Source: Tetrapyrgos nigripes (lineage: Eukaryota > Basidiomycota > Agaricomycetes > Agaricales > Campanellaceae). Taken from it: DNA of 64,000 bases. The stretch spans positions 1 to 64,000 of the forward strand of contig JAACJM010000233.1 of NCBI GenBank assembly GCA_013368315.1. The letters run 5' to 3'. Numbering within the stretch: position 1 is the stretch's first letter; each line of letters begins with the position of its first letter. A program made the translations under genes and the position numbers. Below the pieces are notes generated by a model. It did not search any database and was not told the origin of the DNA. It saw nothing but the letters and a program-made list of their open reading frames with translations. Below are positions 20,692-33,456 of the stretch, one piece after another.

Positions 20692-22690
20692 GTGCGAACT
20701 TTTTATGCAAGCTATTCTCAACCACCTCTTCAAATTGCAGATTTTCAACGTCGAGTTTATCAAAAGCTGCCAGTTGTTCTGATAAACATACGTAGAACTA
20801 TTCAGAAAGCGAAAATCTTGATGATGCGCAATATTATGTACAGACATGACTACTTAGCCCTCCTTAAGGTGTTATTGAGCAGGCACCCTGCTGATGTATG
20901 GGATAATTTCAATATCTCTGAAATGATCCATATGTCTAGTTATAATGGCTATGGCCAAATCTTGAGTGGTTTATCTTCTGGCATATCTCATCTATGGAAT
21001 AGGTGTCTTTTTGCAATAACTCAAATGCAGCTGGCAACCATTTGCAATATAACACATTTCTTGATTCCAATAATATGTTTAGAAAGTCAGTTCAGGTCTA
21101 ATCATACTGCAAACTCAGACCGTAACCTTTTTACGTTCTCTATGAGAGGAGGTGGACGCGGTAGTGAAAAAACATTTAGCTATCTTGATCTTCAGCCATA
21201 TATGATTAAGCAGACCTCCATTGTGAATGTGTGAACAGTTCTGTTCAAATTTGAGGAATTTGCCACAGATACAGAGAGTCTATGCGATACTCTTGTATAC
21301 ACAATCATCCCTTTCCCTGCTGTTTACAAAATGCTATGCCGTGATCAGATTCTGCATCTAGCCAGGGCACATAATATCAAAATTGGGCAAAAGGTTATAT
21401 TAAAACAACTTCAAAAATGTTGTCAGTCTCATACTTGCACAGATGCTTATCCTCAGCTTATTTCTGTCTTCAAGCCAATCAACTATGTACATGAAATTCA
21501 GCGAGACGTAAAGGTTTTTCCACCTAAGCCTGTCTCACAACAAAACATTCTAAATGTCATTCGCGGTTGGACTGATGATTTCCACACTGACAAAATTCAG
21601 GAGGCTGGATGTGCTGTTTGCGGGCAGCTAAAGCCATGCGCTAAGCTTAGCTCCTTGAAATCAATTCATCACTTTCTTGATAATCTCAAAGTGTCAGATG
21701 TGACACGTTTAGAGCGCAAGCTTAGTATGGACAAAATCAAAGAATATGATGGCCCCGTTATAGATAAAAAGTGCGAAAAAGTCTGCGGTGAATGTCGTAA
21801 GGCTCTGATAAAAGGAAAAATGCCCAGGATATGTTTGGCTTGAGGCTTATGGCTTGGAGACATTCCAGATGAGCTAAAGCAGTTGAATTTTGTGGAACGA
21901 TTGCTGATTCAAAAAATTCGGACCAATTGTTGCTTTGTGCGTGTCTCATCAGGTATGAGAAAAATGATTTCTCATGTGATAGCTTTTGATTCTCCAGTTG
22001 TCAAAGTGTACGACACATTACCTCCTCCACCTGATGAACTAGATGAAGTTGTAAAGGGACAGTTTCCTTTTTCCTTCCCTTCTCCTTTAGGACTTGTTTG
22101 TTCTTGTTTTATCTGGACTTCATCGACTGTTTCACTGTTTCATCATCCATCATTCATAGTTCATCATTTGATCTCCCATCATTCCACCTTTCCATTACTT
22201 CGTTTCAACTGTACAGTTTTGTAGATCTTTTCCCAGGCCTTCATATGAGTATATATACCCCTTCCCTGAAAGCAAGTATCCTTGAGTTTTTCTCTTTGGA
22301 TCCCCTCCTGCAGGTGTGTAGTATGTCAGCCTTGTATCTTCTAGTTCTGAATTATATATCTTTGGATCCCCTCCTGCAGTTGTTGAGTGATTGCCTCACG
22401 TGTCAGGAGTCGCCCTTACAGAAGTCCTAGCAATTATGTTTGCTGGACCCTGCAAACCAACTGAAAAAAATTATCAGAGAACTCCAATGCTAGTACGCAG
22501 AAAGTACGTTTATGATGCGTTGACATGGTTAAAACTAAATCACCCTGCTTATCACGAATTAAATATCTCAATGGATAATCTTAGAAAGTACTCAGAAGAT
22601 TTGCCACCTGTGTCCGTAGAATGGAAACCTACCTGCATGATAACGAACCTGAAATTGGGACTGAACAAGGTGAAATTCCTTTTGTAGTGC
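20692..22690 (+). pseudogene. Helitron N-terminal region (DUF6570-like), with stops and solo LTR
   Basis: One frame continues through stops TGA 21232 and TGA 21841. It contains a zinc-binding-like set GCAVCGQLKPC and CGECRKALIKGKMP, then GLWLGDIPDELKQLNFVERL, VRVSSGMRKMISHVIAFDSP and KVYDTLPPPPDELDE, the pattern upstream of the Rep domain in many fungal Helitrons. After the solo LTR the same protein resumes as LAIMFAGPCKPT and TPMLVRRKYVYDALTWLKLN. The first 180 codons show nothing I recognise. Confidence 0.7.
22050..22420. repeat. Solo LTR inside the Helitron ORF
   Basis: A 371-bp block starts TGTAAAGGGACAG and ends CGCCCTTACA (TG...CA ends), flanked by the direct repeat GAAGT at 22045-22049 and 22421-22425. 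Removing it with one GAAGT restores the Helitron reading DELDEV-LAIMFAGP. Inside, CTTTGGATCCCCTCCTGCAG occurs twice (about 22296-22315 and 22361-22380). Confidence 0.9.
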
Positions 22691-24821
22691 ATGGGCTCAC
22701 TGGCGAAAGGCTTCAAAATGAAACTATGGAATCACAGAAAGCAAAAGCACTGGCAAACTTTTGGCAGTGGGTCATAGCAAAGACAGCTCCACAATCTTCA
22801 AGAATCCAAAATTGTACCCCTCAATTTTCCCATGGTTGTTTCCTTATGGCTTAGGAGGCTTTGGAATGAATGATATTCCGCAATTCGGAGAAAAAGCTCA
22901 TAAGAAATTCCTACTTAATTATCATGATAAATGTTTCCAAACTGACATTACTTTCCCATTTGTTGCATTTAGCCATGAACAAATAAAAGCTGCAACTCAT
23001 AATGGCTTTGCAATGACTGAGCTTCAATCATTTCCAGCAATTGCTGACCGGATACTCAATATTAATCACACTGTATTGAATAATATTATACAAAGGCTTG
23101 AGAAAGGCGAAATAGTGCACCCTAAGACCGAGGATGAGAAGAATTGCTTTTCTGTCATTCAAGATCTAGATCATGTTGGTGGTGGAGTAAAAGGTTCTAT
23201 GACTAGCAAAAAATATCTTAGAAATGAATTATGGTCATTGATAGCATATTTAGGTGCACCATCATGGTATATCACCTTCGCTCCTTCGGACACAACATAT
23301 CCACTCTGTCTATATTATGCAGGTACTGATGAAAAGTTTCAGCCATGTCTCAATCTGCCAGATGATGACTGGAGCCAACAGATAATCAGAAATCCAGTTT
23401 CTGGAGCTAAGTTCTTTGATTTTATGGTGAGAATGTTTATAAAGCACATTTTAGGTGTGGACCGTGATCACGATGGTCTTTTTGGCAAGACAAGTGCATA
23501 TTATGGCACTGTAGAACAGCAAGGGAGACTGGCACTTCACTTGCACATGCTTCTGTGGATTGCCTTATCCAAATCTCCCCAAGAGATAAGAGATGCAGTC
23601 CTGGATCCAAATAGTGACTTTCAAAAGAGAATTGTTGAATATCTTGAAAGTGCACATACTGGTAATTTCATGACAGGGAATTAGGAACATGTTGAAGAAA
23701 ATGTCAGGCTCAGAGCCAAATCAGAGGATTATGTTAATCCACTTTATACGCTCCTGGCAGAACCACTGAAACCTGTAAACCACAAATGCAGTGTCCAGGA
23801 AAACTGTGAGGTTTGCTTGTCTACTGAGCAATGGTGGAATCATTACAAAGATGAGGTAGATGACATTGTATCTTGCACTCATATTCATAAATGCAAGTCA
23901 ACCATGGGAAACGATGGCAAGCGTAAGAAGAACAAGGATTATTTTGGTTGCCTTGATAATAAATATGGTACATGTAGTGCCAGATTTCCACAGCAATTTG
24001 TGGAGACAACTGAGGTTGACCAGGAAACAGGTTACTTAAGAATGCAGAGACATGAGCCTTGGATCAATACTTATAACCCTACCATCACTTATCTACTCAG
24101 ATGTAACTCAGACGTAACTTCATTATTGTTTGGAACTGCAATCAAAGCTGTTGTATGCTATGTGACCAATTATATTACAAAATGGAGTTTGAACACTCAT
24201 GTTATTTTTGATGTCATGAAATCTGTGCTTGTAAGAAATTCTGAAATGTTAAACGGGCCCTTAAGTAGGCAAGAGACACAAATGGTAAATTTATTATCCG
24301 TTAAAATGGAATTGGGAGCTCCAATGATTTGCATGTATCTGCTAGATAATCCAGACCACCATACCAGCCATAAATTCAAATCCTTCTATTGGAAAAACTA
24401 TGTTAATGAGGTTCAAAAATGCTGGACTATTTCTGATGAGAATACACCTTCCACAAAAGAGAAGGTTATTCTTCTAAGGAAGCACAATGGTGTAGTTGCA
24501 CTCTCACCAGTTTATGATTATATATATCGCCCTTCACATCTGGAACAAATGTGTTTTTATGATTGGGTACAGCTATGTGAAAGAGTGAAGGTTTCTACCA
24601 CAAAAGATGTATGTGACACTGCAGATCAATCAGCAATGGAGTCATTTGATGATGTGGACTCAGATACTGAAAGCAATGCTTCAGATTCAGAGTCTGATGC
24701 AAGCTTTGAATCTGATAATGAACACAGCACGCAAGAATATTCTCAAGGTCCAAAGCCAGTTTCCAAGGGAAAATTGGCAAAAAAATGTATTTCCGTTTGT
24801 CCGTGGGCATCCTCTTGCTGA
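22621..24821 (+). pseudogene. Helitron Rep (HUH endonuclease) region
   Basis: The frame shifts near 22750-22770 and then stays open except for TAG 23682-23684. Landmarks are NELWSLIAYLGAPSWYITFA, GRLALHLHMLLWI (the HUH metal motif as HLH) and, beyond the stop, CYVTNYITKWS, which places two tyrosines four residues apart as in Helitron Rep active sites. The metal and nucleophile residues are therefore still visible although the ORF is interrupted. An acidic Asp/Ser/Glu tract (about 24650-24740) precedes the frameshift in an A7 run near 24785. Confidence 0.8.
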
Positions 24822-27152
24822 CTCACATGCATTAAAGGTTGCATCGGAAGATAAGCGACTTGTACCAAACTTTATTGGAGGTACATTACCGAGAGCTGAT
24901 AAAGGCAATCGTGAACATTACTGTACTGTTATGTTAACACTATTTAAACCCTGGAGAACTGGCAAATTTTTAAAAACTGAAGATGAGACTTGGGATAATG
25001 CATTCAATAGCTTTCAATTCACACCTCAGCACCAGCAGACACTTAGGAATTTTCAAGTTCATTATGAGTGTTTGGATTCCAGAGATGACTACAATGCACA
25101 GAGAAGGACAATGGGGGAGCAAACAGAGGATCCCTATGCTCCAGAGTATGATGATGGCATTGACACTGATTTACTTGACACTCTAGCTGATCCACTCAAT
25201 AATGGAGGAACTGGACCATTTGAAAGACGAAGGCAGGAAGAAATGAATGAAATGAAGGAGCTCTTGGTGGAGATGGGATGGACTGATACTTTGCATGATC
25301 GAAAATCACTGATTCCTTCAGCTTGCCAGCCACAAATAAATAAAAGTGCACATGGCTGGAAACTTCAAATTAACAAAATGAGGCAAGATATACTTGATAA
25401 AAGACATAGATCAGGCGCAGACCAAAATTTCAATAATAACTTTAAAAATCCCTTTCCTGAACAGGTAGAAATACTAGATAAAAATGCATTTGAGCAAAAG
25501 ACAAGACAAGGCCACACTCAGAATCTGATTAATCAGATAGCAAATGAATTTTAATTCCAGGATAATCCAGAGCAGGACAGAGCATTCAGAATCATAGCAA
25601 ATCATGCAGTCAGTCCATGCCCTCAGCAGCTAAAGATGTATATTGGTGGAATGGGTGGCACTGGTAAATCAACTGTATTGCGTGCTCTGCGCAAATTCTT
25701 TACTGAGAGAAAAGAGTCACATCGTATGCTAGTTGTTGCACCAACTGGGAATGCAGCTGCACTACTAGCAGGATTGACATACCATTATATGTTTGGTATC
25801 AACTCAAAAACAGAAGGAGAGAATCATTCAACATCTATTCTGCAGATCTGTTCTCGGCTGGAAGGGGTCAACTACATATTTCTTGATGAAGTTTCAATGT
25901 TGTCCTGTAAAGATATGCACAAGATCAGTGCAAAATTAGCCCTTGCTTTAAGCATGCCTCATCTTCCCTTTGGAGGAATGAATACGATTTTTGCTGGAGA
26001 TTTTGGTCAGCTTCCTCCTGCTATAGGTGGTGAAAGTGTAGCATTATACTCATTCTATTGGTCAATCACAAAATCAAGGTCAGATCAGGAAAATTCTATG
26101 TGCCAGCATCTCTGGCATCAAGTAACTACAGTCATAATGCTTAGAAAGAATATGAGACAAACTGAAACATCAGAAAAAGATGATAATTATTGAAAGGCTC
26201 TGGAGAACATGCGGTATAAGTCATGTACTTCAGAAGATATTGCCTTTTTGTGAACACTGATATCAAACCCTTATGAACCTGGCAAGTCACTCAGAAATGA
26301 AAGTTTTCGCAATATTCCTATTATTCGTACTTATAATAAACATAAAGATGTAGCCAATAAGCTTGGAACAGAACGCTTTGCTGCTGAAACAGGACAGACA
26401 TTGATGTCTTTTTATTCAGAAGATGAGCAGGTTGTTATGGAAGATATTCCAGAAAATGAGAAACAGCATAGAAAAAGACGTAAGTCAAAGAGATTCAAAG
26501 TCAATAATAAAACTCAACATGAATTATGGACTCAACCACATTCTTATAACGATAGACAAATCCCTGGTAGACTGTATCTATGTCTAGGAATGCCTGTTAT
26601 GATTAGATATAATAGTGCCACTGAACTCTGTATCACTAAGGGACAGGAAGGCCATGTCCATGGCTGGAAAACAAAAATGGGCAAGCATGGCAAGCCTATC
26701 TTAGATGTTCTTTTCATTAAACTACATAATCCCCTAAACCTCCATCTCCAATTCAATTTGACGGTCTTCCTGAAAATGTAGTGCCTATAACAAGAAATAC
26801 TGTCAGAATTGAATGCAAACTTTCAGATGATTCTCAAATTGTAATATCCCGTACTCAGATTGAAGTACTTCCCAATTTCGCTATGACAGATTTTGCATCT
26901 CAAGGTAAAACAAGAGATTGGAATGTAGTTGACATCAATAATAGCAGAGATTTCAGAGCCATATATACTGCATTATCACACAGCTCCCATGCTGACCAGA
27001 CATTAGTCCTCCAAGGGCTCAATGGAAGTCTTCTTACAGGAGGTCTGAGGAATAAAGATGGATATAGACAGGAATTGAGAGAGCTGGAAATATTGGATGA
27101 ACTAAGTAAACTGAGATATCTAGGCCTATTACCAGCGTCAGTGGCAGGGTGA
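24786..27152 (+). pseudogene. Helitron PIF1-type helicase region
   Basis: After the frameshift the protein continues NVFPFVRGHPLADSHALKV. The helicase core has Walker A GGMGGTGKST (about 25645), Walker B YIFLDEVSML (about 25877), motif III GDFGQLPP (about 26000), the PGRLYLCLGMPVMIRYN segment (about 26563) and, in another frame, FASQGKTRDWN with YTALSHSSHADQTLVLQG (about 26890-27020). Stops occur at 25552, 26191 and 26251, and a frameshift near 26740. Confidence 0.85.
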
Positions 27153-27497
27153 TCGGCGTTCAGTATTGATCAAATCTTTCCGCAGATTTAAAGGTAAAAA
27201 TTTTGTACCTGCTTTTGCACACAAGTCTATTGTGTGGAATGATAATGATCCTTTACCTGACACTTTTGAATCTGGAGAAACATGACGTATCATTGCCGAT
27301 GATAAAGAGCATCAACAGGAAAAATCCACACAAGTGAGAGGTGATTTCAAACCAGCATTAGGAGCTGCAATCAATGTCCCATCAATCTCGAGACTCAAAA
27401 GAAAGAGTAGCTCTGAAAAATAAACAAAGACATTCCTTTAAAGAAGCTTAAAGCAAATAGCAATGCTTCCACTAAATTTACACCACTGTTTCCTTTC

Positions 27498-28258
27498 TTG
27501 AACTGGTTCAATAATAGCCGTGCCTACGATTCTGCTATAATGCTACTTTACTATTTACACTCTAATTATACAGAAAATTTTCAAACAGAAGCATCTCATT
27601 TTATGCAAGTACTCTCCACAGAGTTGACTAGTGCTTTTCAGTCAAATGTCATTGATCTTGCACCTTCCAGGGAAAGCTTAAGACTTGGTCTCCATCACAT
27701 TGATCCTAAAGCCTTTCCATATCGTGAGTATGCAGATGCCAGTGAAGTTCTACTTGAACTGACTCAGTCAGATATGTCCTTTGCTAAACGAAGAGTTATA
27801 TGCAGTAATGACCATGTTTTCAAGCCATGGAAGGATAGAAAAAATATGGTTTTATACTCTTCAACACGAGCATATCGCTCTACCCAGGAATGGTTAGATA
27901 ATTTACATCCAGCCTTTTGGATGGAACTGCCAAACTTGTCATACTGAGCTTCAGACAATTGTTGAATTCACCAGATTTCCGGAATTTTTCTTACTTTATC
28001 TTCCAATAAATATCTCAACACAGGTCGACAAGTTTGTTAATCTCACAGTCAATCAGCAGCAAAGATCCTATCATCTGAAAGCAGTTATCTATTTTGGAGA
28101 CGGCCATTTTATTCTCAGAATATTTAGTGACGGAGGTGATTATATCTATGATGGTATGAAGAATGGGTTACCTCAAAAAGTTGGCCCTCCAACTGGTGAG
28201 AACGACACAGTAGCATATTATGAAGGTAGAAAAGCTGCAACATTGCTGTACGTTAAAC
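27498..28258 (+). pseudogene. Protease-like tail of Helitron copy 2, active site lost
   Basis: It corresponds to the C-terminal domain of the ORF at 1-2088. The SCPYDT motif there is SRAYDS here, so the putative nucleophile Cys is Arg (codon 27519-27521). The His/Asp part survives as FGDGHFILRIF and YIYDG (about 28095-28160), and the tail stops at 28256-28258. A frame break lies near 27950-28030. Confidence 0.7.
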
Positions 28259-28271
28259 ATGGATGAAACCT

Positions 28272-28320
28272 GGGCCTCGTTACTGCCACGTGAAGCGGTG
28301 GCCCACATCCCCTTCATAAA
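28272..28320 (+). repeat. Dispersed hairpin repeat unit (type 2)
   Basis: GGGCCTCGTTACTGCCACGT then GAAGCGGTGGCCCACATCCCC and TTCATAAA, 14 bp after the Helitron stop codon. The stem is GCCA-CGT / GCG-(G)-TGGC with one G-U-type pair. Confidence 0.7.
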
Positions 28321-29140
28321 GGAGGTTTACCGTGGTCTGTTGACAGCTGCGGGCGGTACTAAAACAAGGATGAAAGGGAAAAAAAGGAGATGTATTAGTT
28401 GGCACTAATAAAAGGTTACTCACTCGCCTATTAGCCTCCCCTTCTTCTCTTACACCCCTACCCCTTCAACCCACACCTCACCGGCTCTGAGTCCTTACTA
28501 GCTTCATCTCCCACACCACATCTATCCACACCTCTTTCAGCAATGAAAGGGAGCAGAACCGAAGCGGAAGGAGTTGAGAGTCTGGGAATTCCAGGGATTG
28601 CGTGAAAGTGGAGACGGAGTTTGCTGCTAAGTTCGAGTCAAAGGGGAAGGCTGCAGTGAGAGAGGCACTGAATTGGGTAGGAACTTGGGTGGTTGTAATT
28701 GTCGAGGTGAGGTAAGATATTGCCATGAGAGGAGGGAAGGAAACGAGTGGAAAGCGTGCAGGCAGTCGCTAAATGAGTGTTCTATGTACTAAGAAGATGT
28801 AGTAGGACGCGCCATAAAATTCGGGCAAGGTTTTTGGAGTAGCGGTCACAGTTTGAAGGAGTAGTCATGAACTAGTCATTGCTTCAAGACTCCGGGTGCG
28901 TTTCTTGCAGTCTCTTCGAGACTCGGCTTGATCTAACTACACCTGGGCAGTATCCATTGAAGACGTTCTTTCCCTCTCTGTATGTGCACACCTTATTAGG
29001 TACTAGCTCTCCTGATTTTCTTTCCACAGACATGTGCGCAGGTCTACTAGTCTGATTACGTTGTCTTCAAGAGTCTTCTTAGGAAAGGTGTGGAATTTGT
29101 ATGTATCCAACTAGTATAATCCTTTCTGTGTGTATGTACC
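28321..29140. other. No gene recognised
   Basis: An 82-codon minus-strand frame at 28478-28726 has no motif. Confidence 0.35.
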
Positions 29141-29149
29141 CGAAATATA

Positions 29150-29415
29150 TGTGCTTTCAGGCTACTTTTACCGGGTTTTTTGAGGTACGCGAACCAAGTT
29201 TCCACTGCCTAACTGACATCTTTCACAGTGTCTTTTTCGTACTTTTTTGTGTACTTTTTGCGGACTTTTCAGAAGCCGGTTTGACTTTTATTTGACTTCC
29301 ATAAGCGATTGGACTTACCTTTTGAAAGTCATCAAGGTAGTCGCAAAAGTACGGAAAAAGTTGTAAAAAGTCAAAAAAAGTTCAAAAAAGCCGACTTGTA
29401 TTTTTACTGATGTTT
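29150..29415. repeat. A/T-rich inverted repeat with GTTTTTACTGATG-type end
   Basis: The left part has GTCTTTTTCGTACTTTTTTG and the right part CGCAAAAGTACGGAAAAAG, roughly inverted. The right edge AAAAAAGCCGACTTGTATTT followed by TTACTGATG recurs at 55089-55125 (inverted) and 56361-56390. Confidence 0.5.
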
Positions 29416-30780
29416 GGTCGAATTGTCGAACACAACTCCTGCATCGTCGTACACACACAGTCATGCACTCAGTCCGTTCGTTAAGGCTGAGGTAACTCTA
29501 TATACACCATCAGGGTAGATTATCAATCCCAGAACCAGCTTTGGACGCATAACTGGTCCAAAGAGAATAAAAGTCGAACCGTCACGATATATTCCCACGC
29601 ATTTTTCGGGCGCTTAGTGCACCATCTCGATCTTTATTTCTGCTCACGTTGAAACCACAGAGCATATTTAACCTCGGAGAGCTTCGGGACAGGGTCTATA
29701 TATATATATTTGCATGCTAGGAATATTTCTCGCTGACACCCGTTGAGTGATATGCAATATCTTTGCATGTTGATACAAAACGGTCATAAAATGGGCAATC
29801 TGGGATGTTCGTCTTGGATTAGAGGAATCATTTAGTAGTTTTAAAATCACCAAAAATGGATAGATGTTGTGAGTGACATATAAAAGAGTAATTATAAGGT
29901 ATCCAGCTATATTATGGCCATCTGAAATGGGCAAAGCCATAAAAGCACTTGGGATGCGAAAACTGCAAAAAAGTGATCATCCAAACACTCAAACGCATAC
30001 ATCACTTGCTAGACTTCCCGGCATATATTGATACTTGGGAACAGGACCTGCAGCTGAGTCTGTGCACATGTAATATTCTCATCTTTGACCTTTGGGTACT
30101 ATTTAAAATGTTTCATCGAGTCTGAAAGTATCATACCAGCAAATGATTGCTGAATTAACATCAAAGTATGCATATAACCATCTGGCGCCGTTGTTTTTTG
30201 GTCCAAAAAGCAACCCAAAGGTAATTTTATGCACAACTGATACATCTAATGTGAACCGGTATGGACTCTACGTGCCCAGAATTTACAATGACGGTTATTC
30301 TTTCAGCCACAATTGACGTTGATCAAGTGCAGATTGACCATTTTAGTACCCAATAAATGCCTGAGAAGATAAGTCAATCCAAGCTCTCCGCTAACGACTG
30401 CTCTCAACTAACCAATAGATAGTGTTCTGGTATAGGTGTAATACTAATGGGGGAGGGGGGAGATGAAGTGGGGCATGCCCGAGCTCGATCGCCATAAAAA
30501 CTGAGAATACCGGATATCCCCGATCAATCCGGGTCTAGACTTTCGACTGACTCGAGTAACCAACCTTTGGGCTCCGTATTGGTGTGAGAGATGCAAAGAT
30601 AAGCAAGGTAAGGAGGTATGGGAACCAAAAGGGAATGGAAACCTGGCAATGTAATGATTTCCTAGGGGGTGTGCAATAGAACCCGGAGCAATTCCCAAAG
30701 AAATCCGACCATATTCTCTATATTCACCTACATATGTACTACATACAGAGTGGGATAATGCATATTTAAAACGATGAATG
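29416..30780. other. No gene recognised
   Basis: Includes a (TA)n tract near 29697-29710. No supported ORF was found. Confidence 0.4.
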
Positions 30781-30781
30781 C

Positions 30782-31030
30782 AATATATGAATGCAATGGG
30801 CCGCCGGCCGATTCGCAAGCAGGCGGGAAATATTCCCAGAGTAGGGTGCAGCCCCTATAGCGTGCACCGATCCCGAACCAGAGCATTTTTCGGAGACGCC
30901 GACGACAATTCAAGTTTTGATCTAGTACCACTACACTAGAGTGTACCAATGTGATTGGCATACATGCGGGCGCAATATAGCGATGCAATGGGCGCGCATG
31001 CCAAGCAGGGCGGGAATATTCCCAGAGAGT
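30782..31030. repeat. Imperfect direct duplication
   Basis: A segment with ATGCAATGGGC...AAGCAGGCGGGAAATATTCCC at 30782-30846 recurs at 30972-31030 with small indels. Confidence 0.55.
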
Positions 31031-32130
31031 CGGCACATTAAGTAGCCGTGCCTAAAGCATTTCCGAATAGCCCGAGCACCGAGCACCGAGAGAAGGCAAT
31101 TTCCGAAGTAAAGACCAGAGACCGTGGATGGTCCATGAGCTACCATTCTGAGAATGGCAGGTCACTTACAAGTGCCTCAGAGGCAAGGATCAACCGTCGT
31201 TTTTTAAAAGAAGTCATTCACGGTTATAACCGCGTTTTTTTGCATAAACTTTTATAAAATTACTGTGCTATAGCCTGCCGGTCCGGGCACCCTTGTCCGG
31301 ATAAGCTAAGACTTCTGACTCACTTCATTGAGCAGTGGGCGGTGGGTACATACACACATAGTCGGTATTGTCAGTCTGGTTTCACGAGACTAGGCGGCAG
31401 GTATCATTGGCAAAAAGATCATCTAGCTACAGACCGGTCTTGTGCCATTGAGTTGGACTTGAAAAGCAGGGAAGATGATGTATAGAATGAGCAAATTATC
31501 ACGACAACTCATACAAATATGTATAGATAGTAGGATGAGTTTGTGTATGGAGGAGACAGTGCATATGGTGGTTGTGAGAGGAGCGACAAAAGGTGGCAGT
31601 GAAGCAGACACATGTACCTTGTGCCTTGAGAGTGGCGGAAATCAGCATGCCAATGATGTCAGTGGTCCTGCATCATTCCAAATGGCCAGATGAGCCTTGG
31701 CCTCCTCCCACCTCTACCCAAACCAGTTATAACTGATTATAACTGTTACAACCAGTTACTGAGCTCAAGTGTAACATGTTAATTATTTAACCAGTTAATA
31801 ACCGGTTATAGCTGTATTTAATTGTATTTGGTTGGAGCCTTAAACGGGACACAAAAAAAAAATAGTGAATAAGAAAGGGCGTGGAGACGATGGACAAGGA
31901 TACGCGAGAAATGAGAGGAGAATCAGAAGTTTGAACATTAGGAAAGGATATCCTAAAAGGAGATGGTGTACGCGAGAAGTCAAGAAGGACTGGGTCACGT
32001 TATCGCAATGTCAGAATGTAACGGCTCTAAAATAGCCGTGAGGGGTGGTGAGTCAATCTCTTCTTGCTTCGTGCCCAAATCTCCAAATAAACCCATTCCA
32101 TAGCAGAGAATACAAGGTAGAGACAAAGTA
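31031..32130. other. No gene recognised
   Basis: A run of AACCAGTTATAACTG/AACCGGTTATAGC-like palindromic words lies at about 31720-31820. No ORF is supported. Confidence 0.4.
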
Positions 32131-32138
32131 GGCGCGTG

Positions 32139-32730
32139 TAGTGATGTGCGGGCCGGGCTTGGGCTCAAAGCCCGGGCTCGGGCTGGGCTTTGTAGGGCTC
32201 GGGCTCACCAAAATCCAAGCCCGGCCCTAAGCCCTCAGTAGGGTCAGGCTTGGGCCGGCTTAGGCTTTGAGCCCGGGCTCAGACTAGGATTATGTCATCG
32301 CTCAAAAAGTCGCCATCAAAGTGTTGGATAAGTCTGAAGTTAAGTTTGTATTAGACAAAGTGAACTACTGACCTACATTAAGCATTTACTGACCCAAAAC
32401 CAACATTATTGGTGCCAACAAGTGGTGGATAACAGCTGGGGATGACCCAGGAAGATGGTTAGATGCCGATAAACTGTAAAGTTGTGCGAGAACTTGGTGA
32501 GAATGCCCGCAAAAAAATTTTTCAACTATTTATTGACAATTTTTATTGGTCAGTAACAGGTCACTAAGTGCCGCTGAAAGCCCGGGCCTGAGCTTCGGGC
32601 TCAGGGCTTTCAGAAATCAAGCCCGAGCCCTCAGGCCCTCAAGCCCTCCTCAAAGGCAGGGCCGGGCTTGGGCTTTTAGGGCCGGGCTTGGGCTGGGCTC
32701 GGGTTTCAAGCCCAAGCCCGCACATCACTA
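32139..32730. mobile_element. hAT-type MITE
   Basis: TIRs start TAGTGATGTGCGGGC at both ends (15 bp perfect) and fit the hAT 5'-YARNG rule. The flanks GGCGCGTG (32131-32138) and GGCGTGTG (32731-32738) form an 8-bp target duplication with one mismatch. Both ends extend into GGGCTTGGGC/CCCGGGCT repeats. The 592-bp element has no transposase. Confidence 0.85.
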
Positions 32731-32738
32731 GGCGTGTG

Positions 32739-33250
32739 AAGCAGATGGTAAGAGGTAAAAAGACTAAGGAAAGCGTAACCGACTGCGTAGGTACTTATAG
32801 TCTGGAATAATATAACTCCGTAATCCCGAGACTATCCGATGACCCGTTATACAGAACTCTAATCTCAAAAATCTATTCTCTTTCCTACGTCATAGAAGGT
32901 CACGGACCGAACCTTTTTCGAAGGTTAACGATAGTTGTCATTGACAAGTACAGAGATCTAATTTACTAAAGCATACTTATGTAGATATGATCAAGAAGCA
33001 GTACTCTGGCGTTTCTTAGAGGGAGATTCTGAGAGGCCGTATTTGATGACAAACACAGCCGGACGCTTTTTAACGTCCTTCTTTAGGCTCAAAGCTAGAA
33101 TGTCCTTCTAGAAGCTCAGCTCAGAGGAAAGCAAACTTTCTTGATCATTGAGAGTAAGCTTACCTTGCCTAAGATCTTCAGTATGGTAGATGCGCCAGTA
33201 TGCAGTAGATCACAATCATACTTTTGGAGTAATCAGATGTCATATCGTGT
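32739..33250. other. No gene recognised
   Basis: Left flank of the nested retroelement block. No ORF with a motif was seen. Confidence 0.4.
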
Positions 33251-33456
33251 CATATTATTACTTATCACCTAATTATCTTGTCGCTGCGTTTGATGAAATT
33301 TCGGGCGAGATTGAGTAGGGGGATCACGGGGAGCCCTGAAACAGCGACTCCCTGCGTACAATTTTATTTTCGAGTACAGGCGACTCGGTAAAGGCTAAGG
33401 AGCCTATGGAATGATGATAGTAAAATAGAGGTGAAAGATGTCGGCAGAGTCGAATG

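Larger units (their letters stand above)
20692..28258 (+). mobile_element. Decayed autonomous Helitron (Rep/helicase), copy 2
   Basis: One Rep-helicase polyprotein can be followed for about 7.5 kb with the usual order: N-terminal Cys-rich/DUF6570-like region, HUH Rep, two-Tyr motif, PIF1-type helicase, protease-like tail. It is dead. In-frame stops lie at 21232, 21841, 23682, 25552, 26191 and 26251, frameshifts near 22750, 24785 and 26740, and a solo LTR sits at 22050-22420. It shares the helicase and tail with the open copy at 1-2088. Confidence 0.85.

Noticed and set aside
22061..22430. Open frames of 110 codons within the Helitron region
   Set aside because: They lie in the solo LTR.
28478..28726. 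82-codon minus-strand ORF
   Set aside because: No start context, motif or paralogue; could be chance.
30444..31146. Overlapping minus-strand ORFs of 70-124 codons
   Set aside because: No conserved motif; they overlap one another and span a direct duplication.
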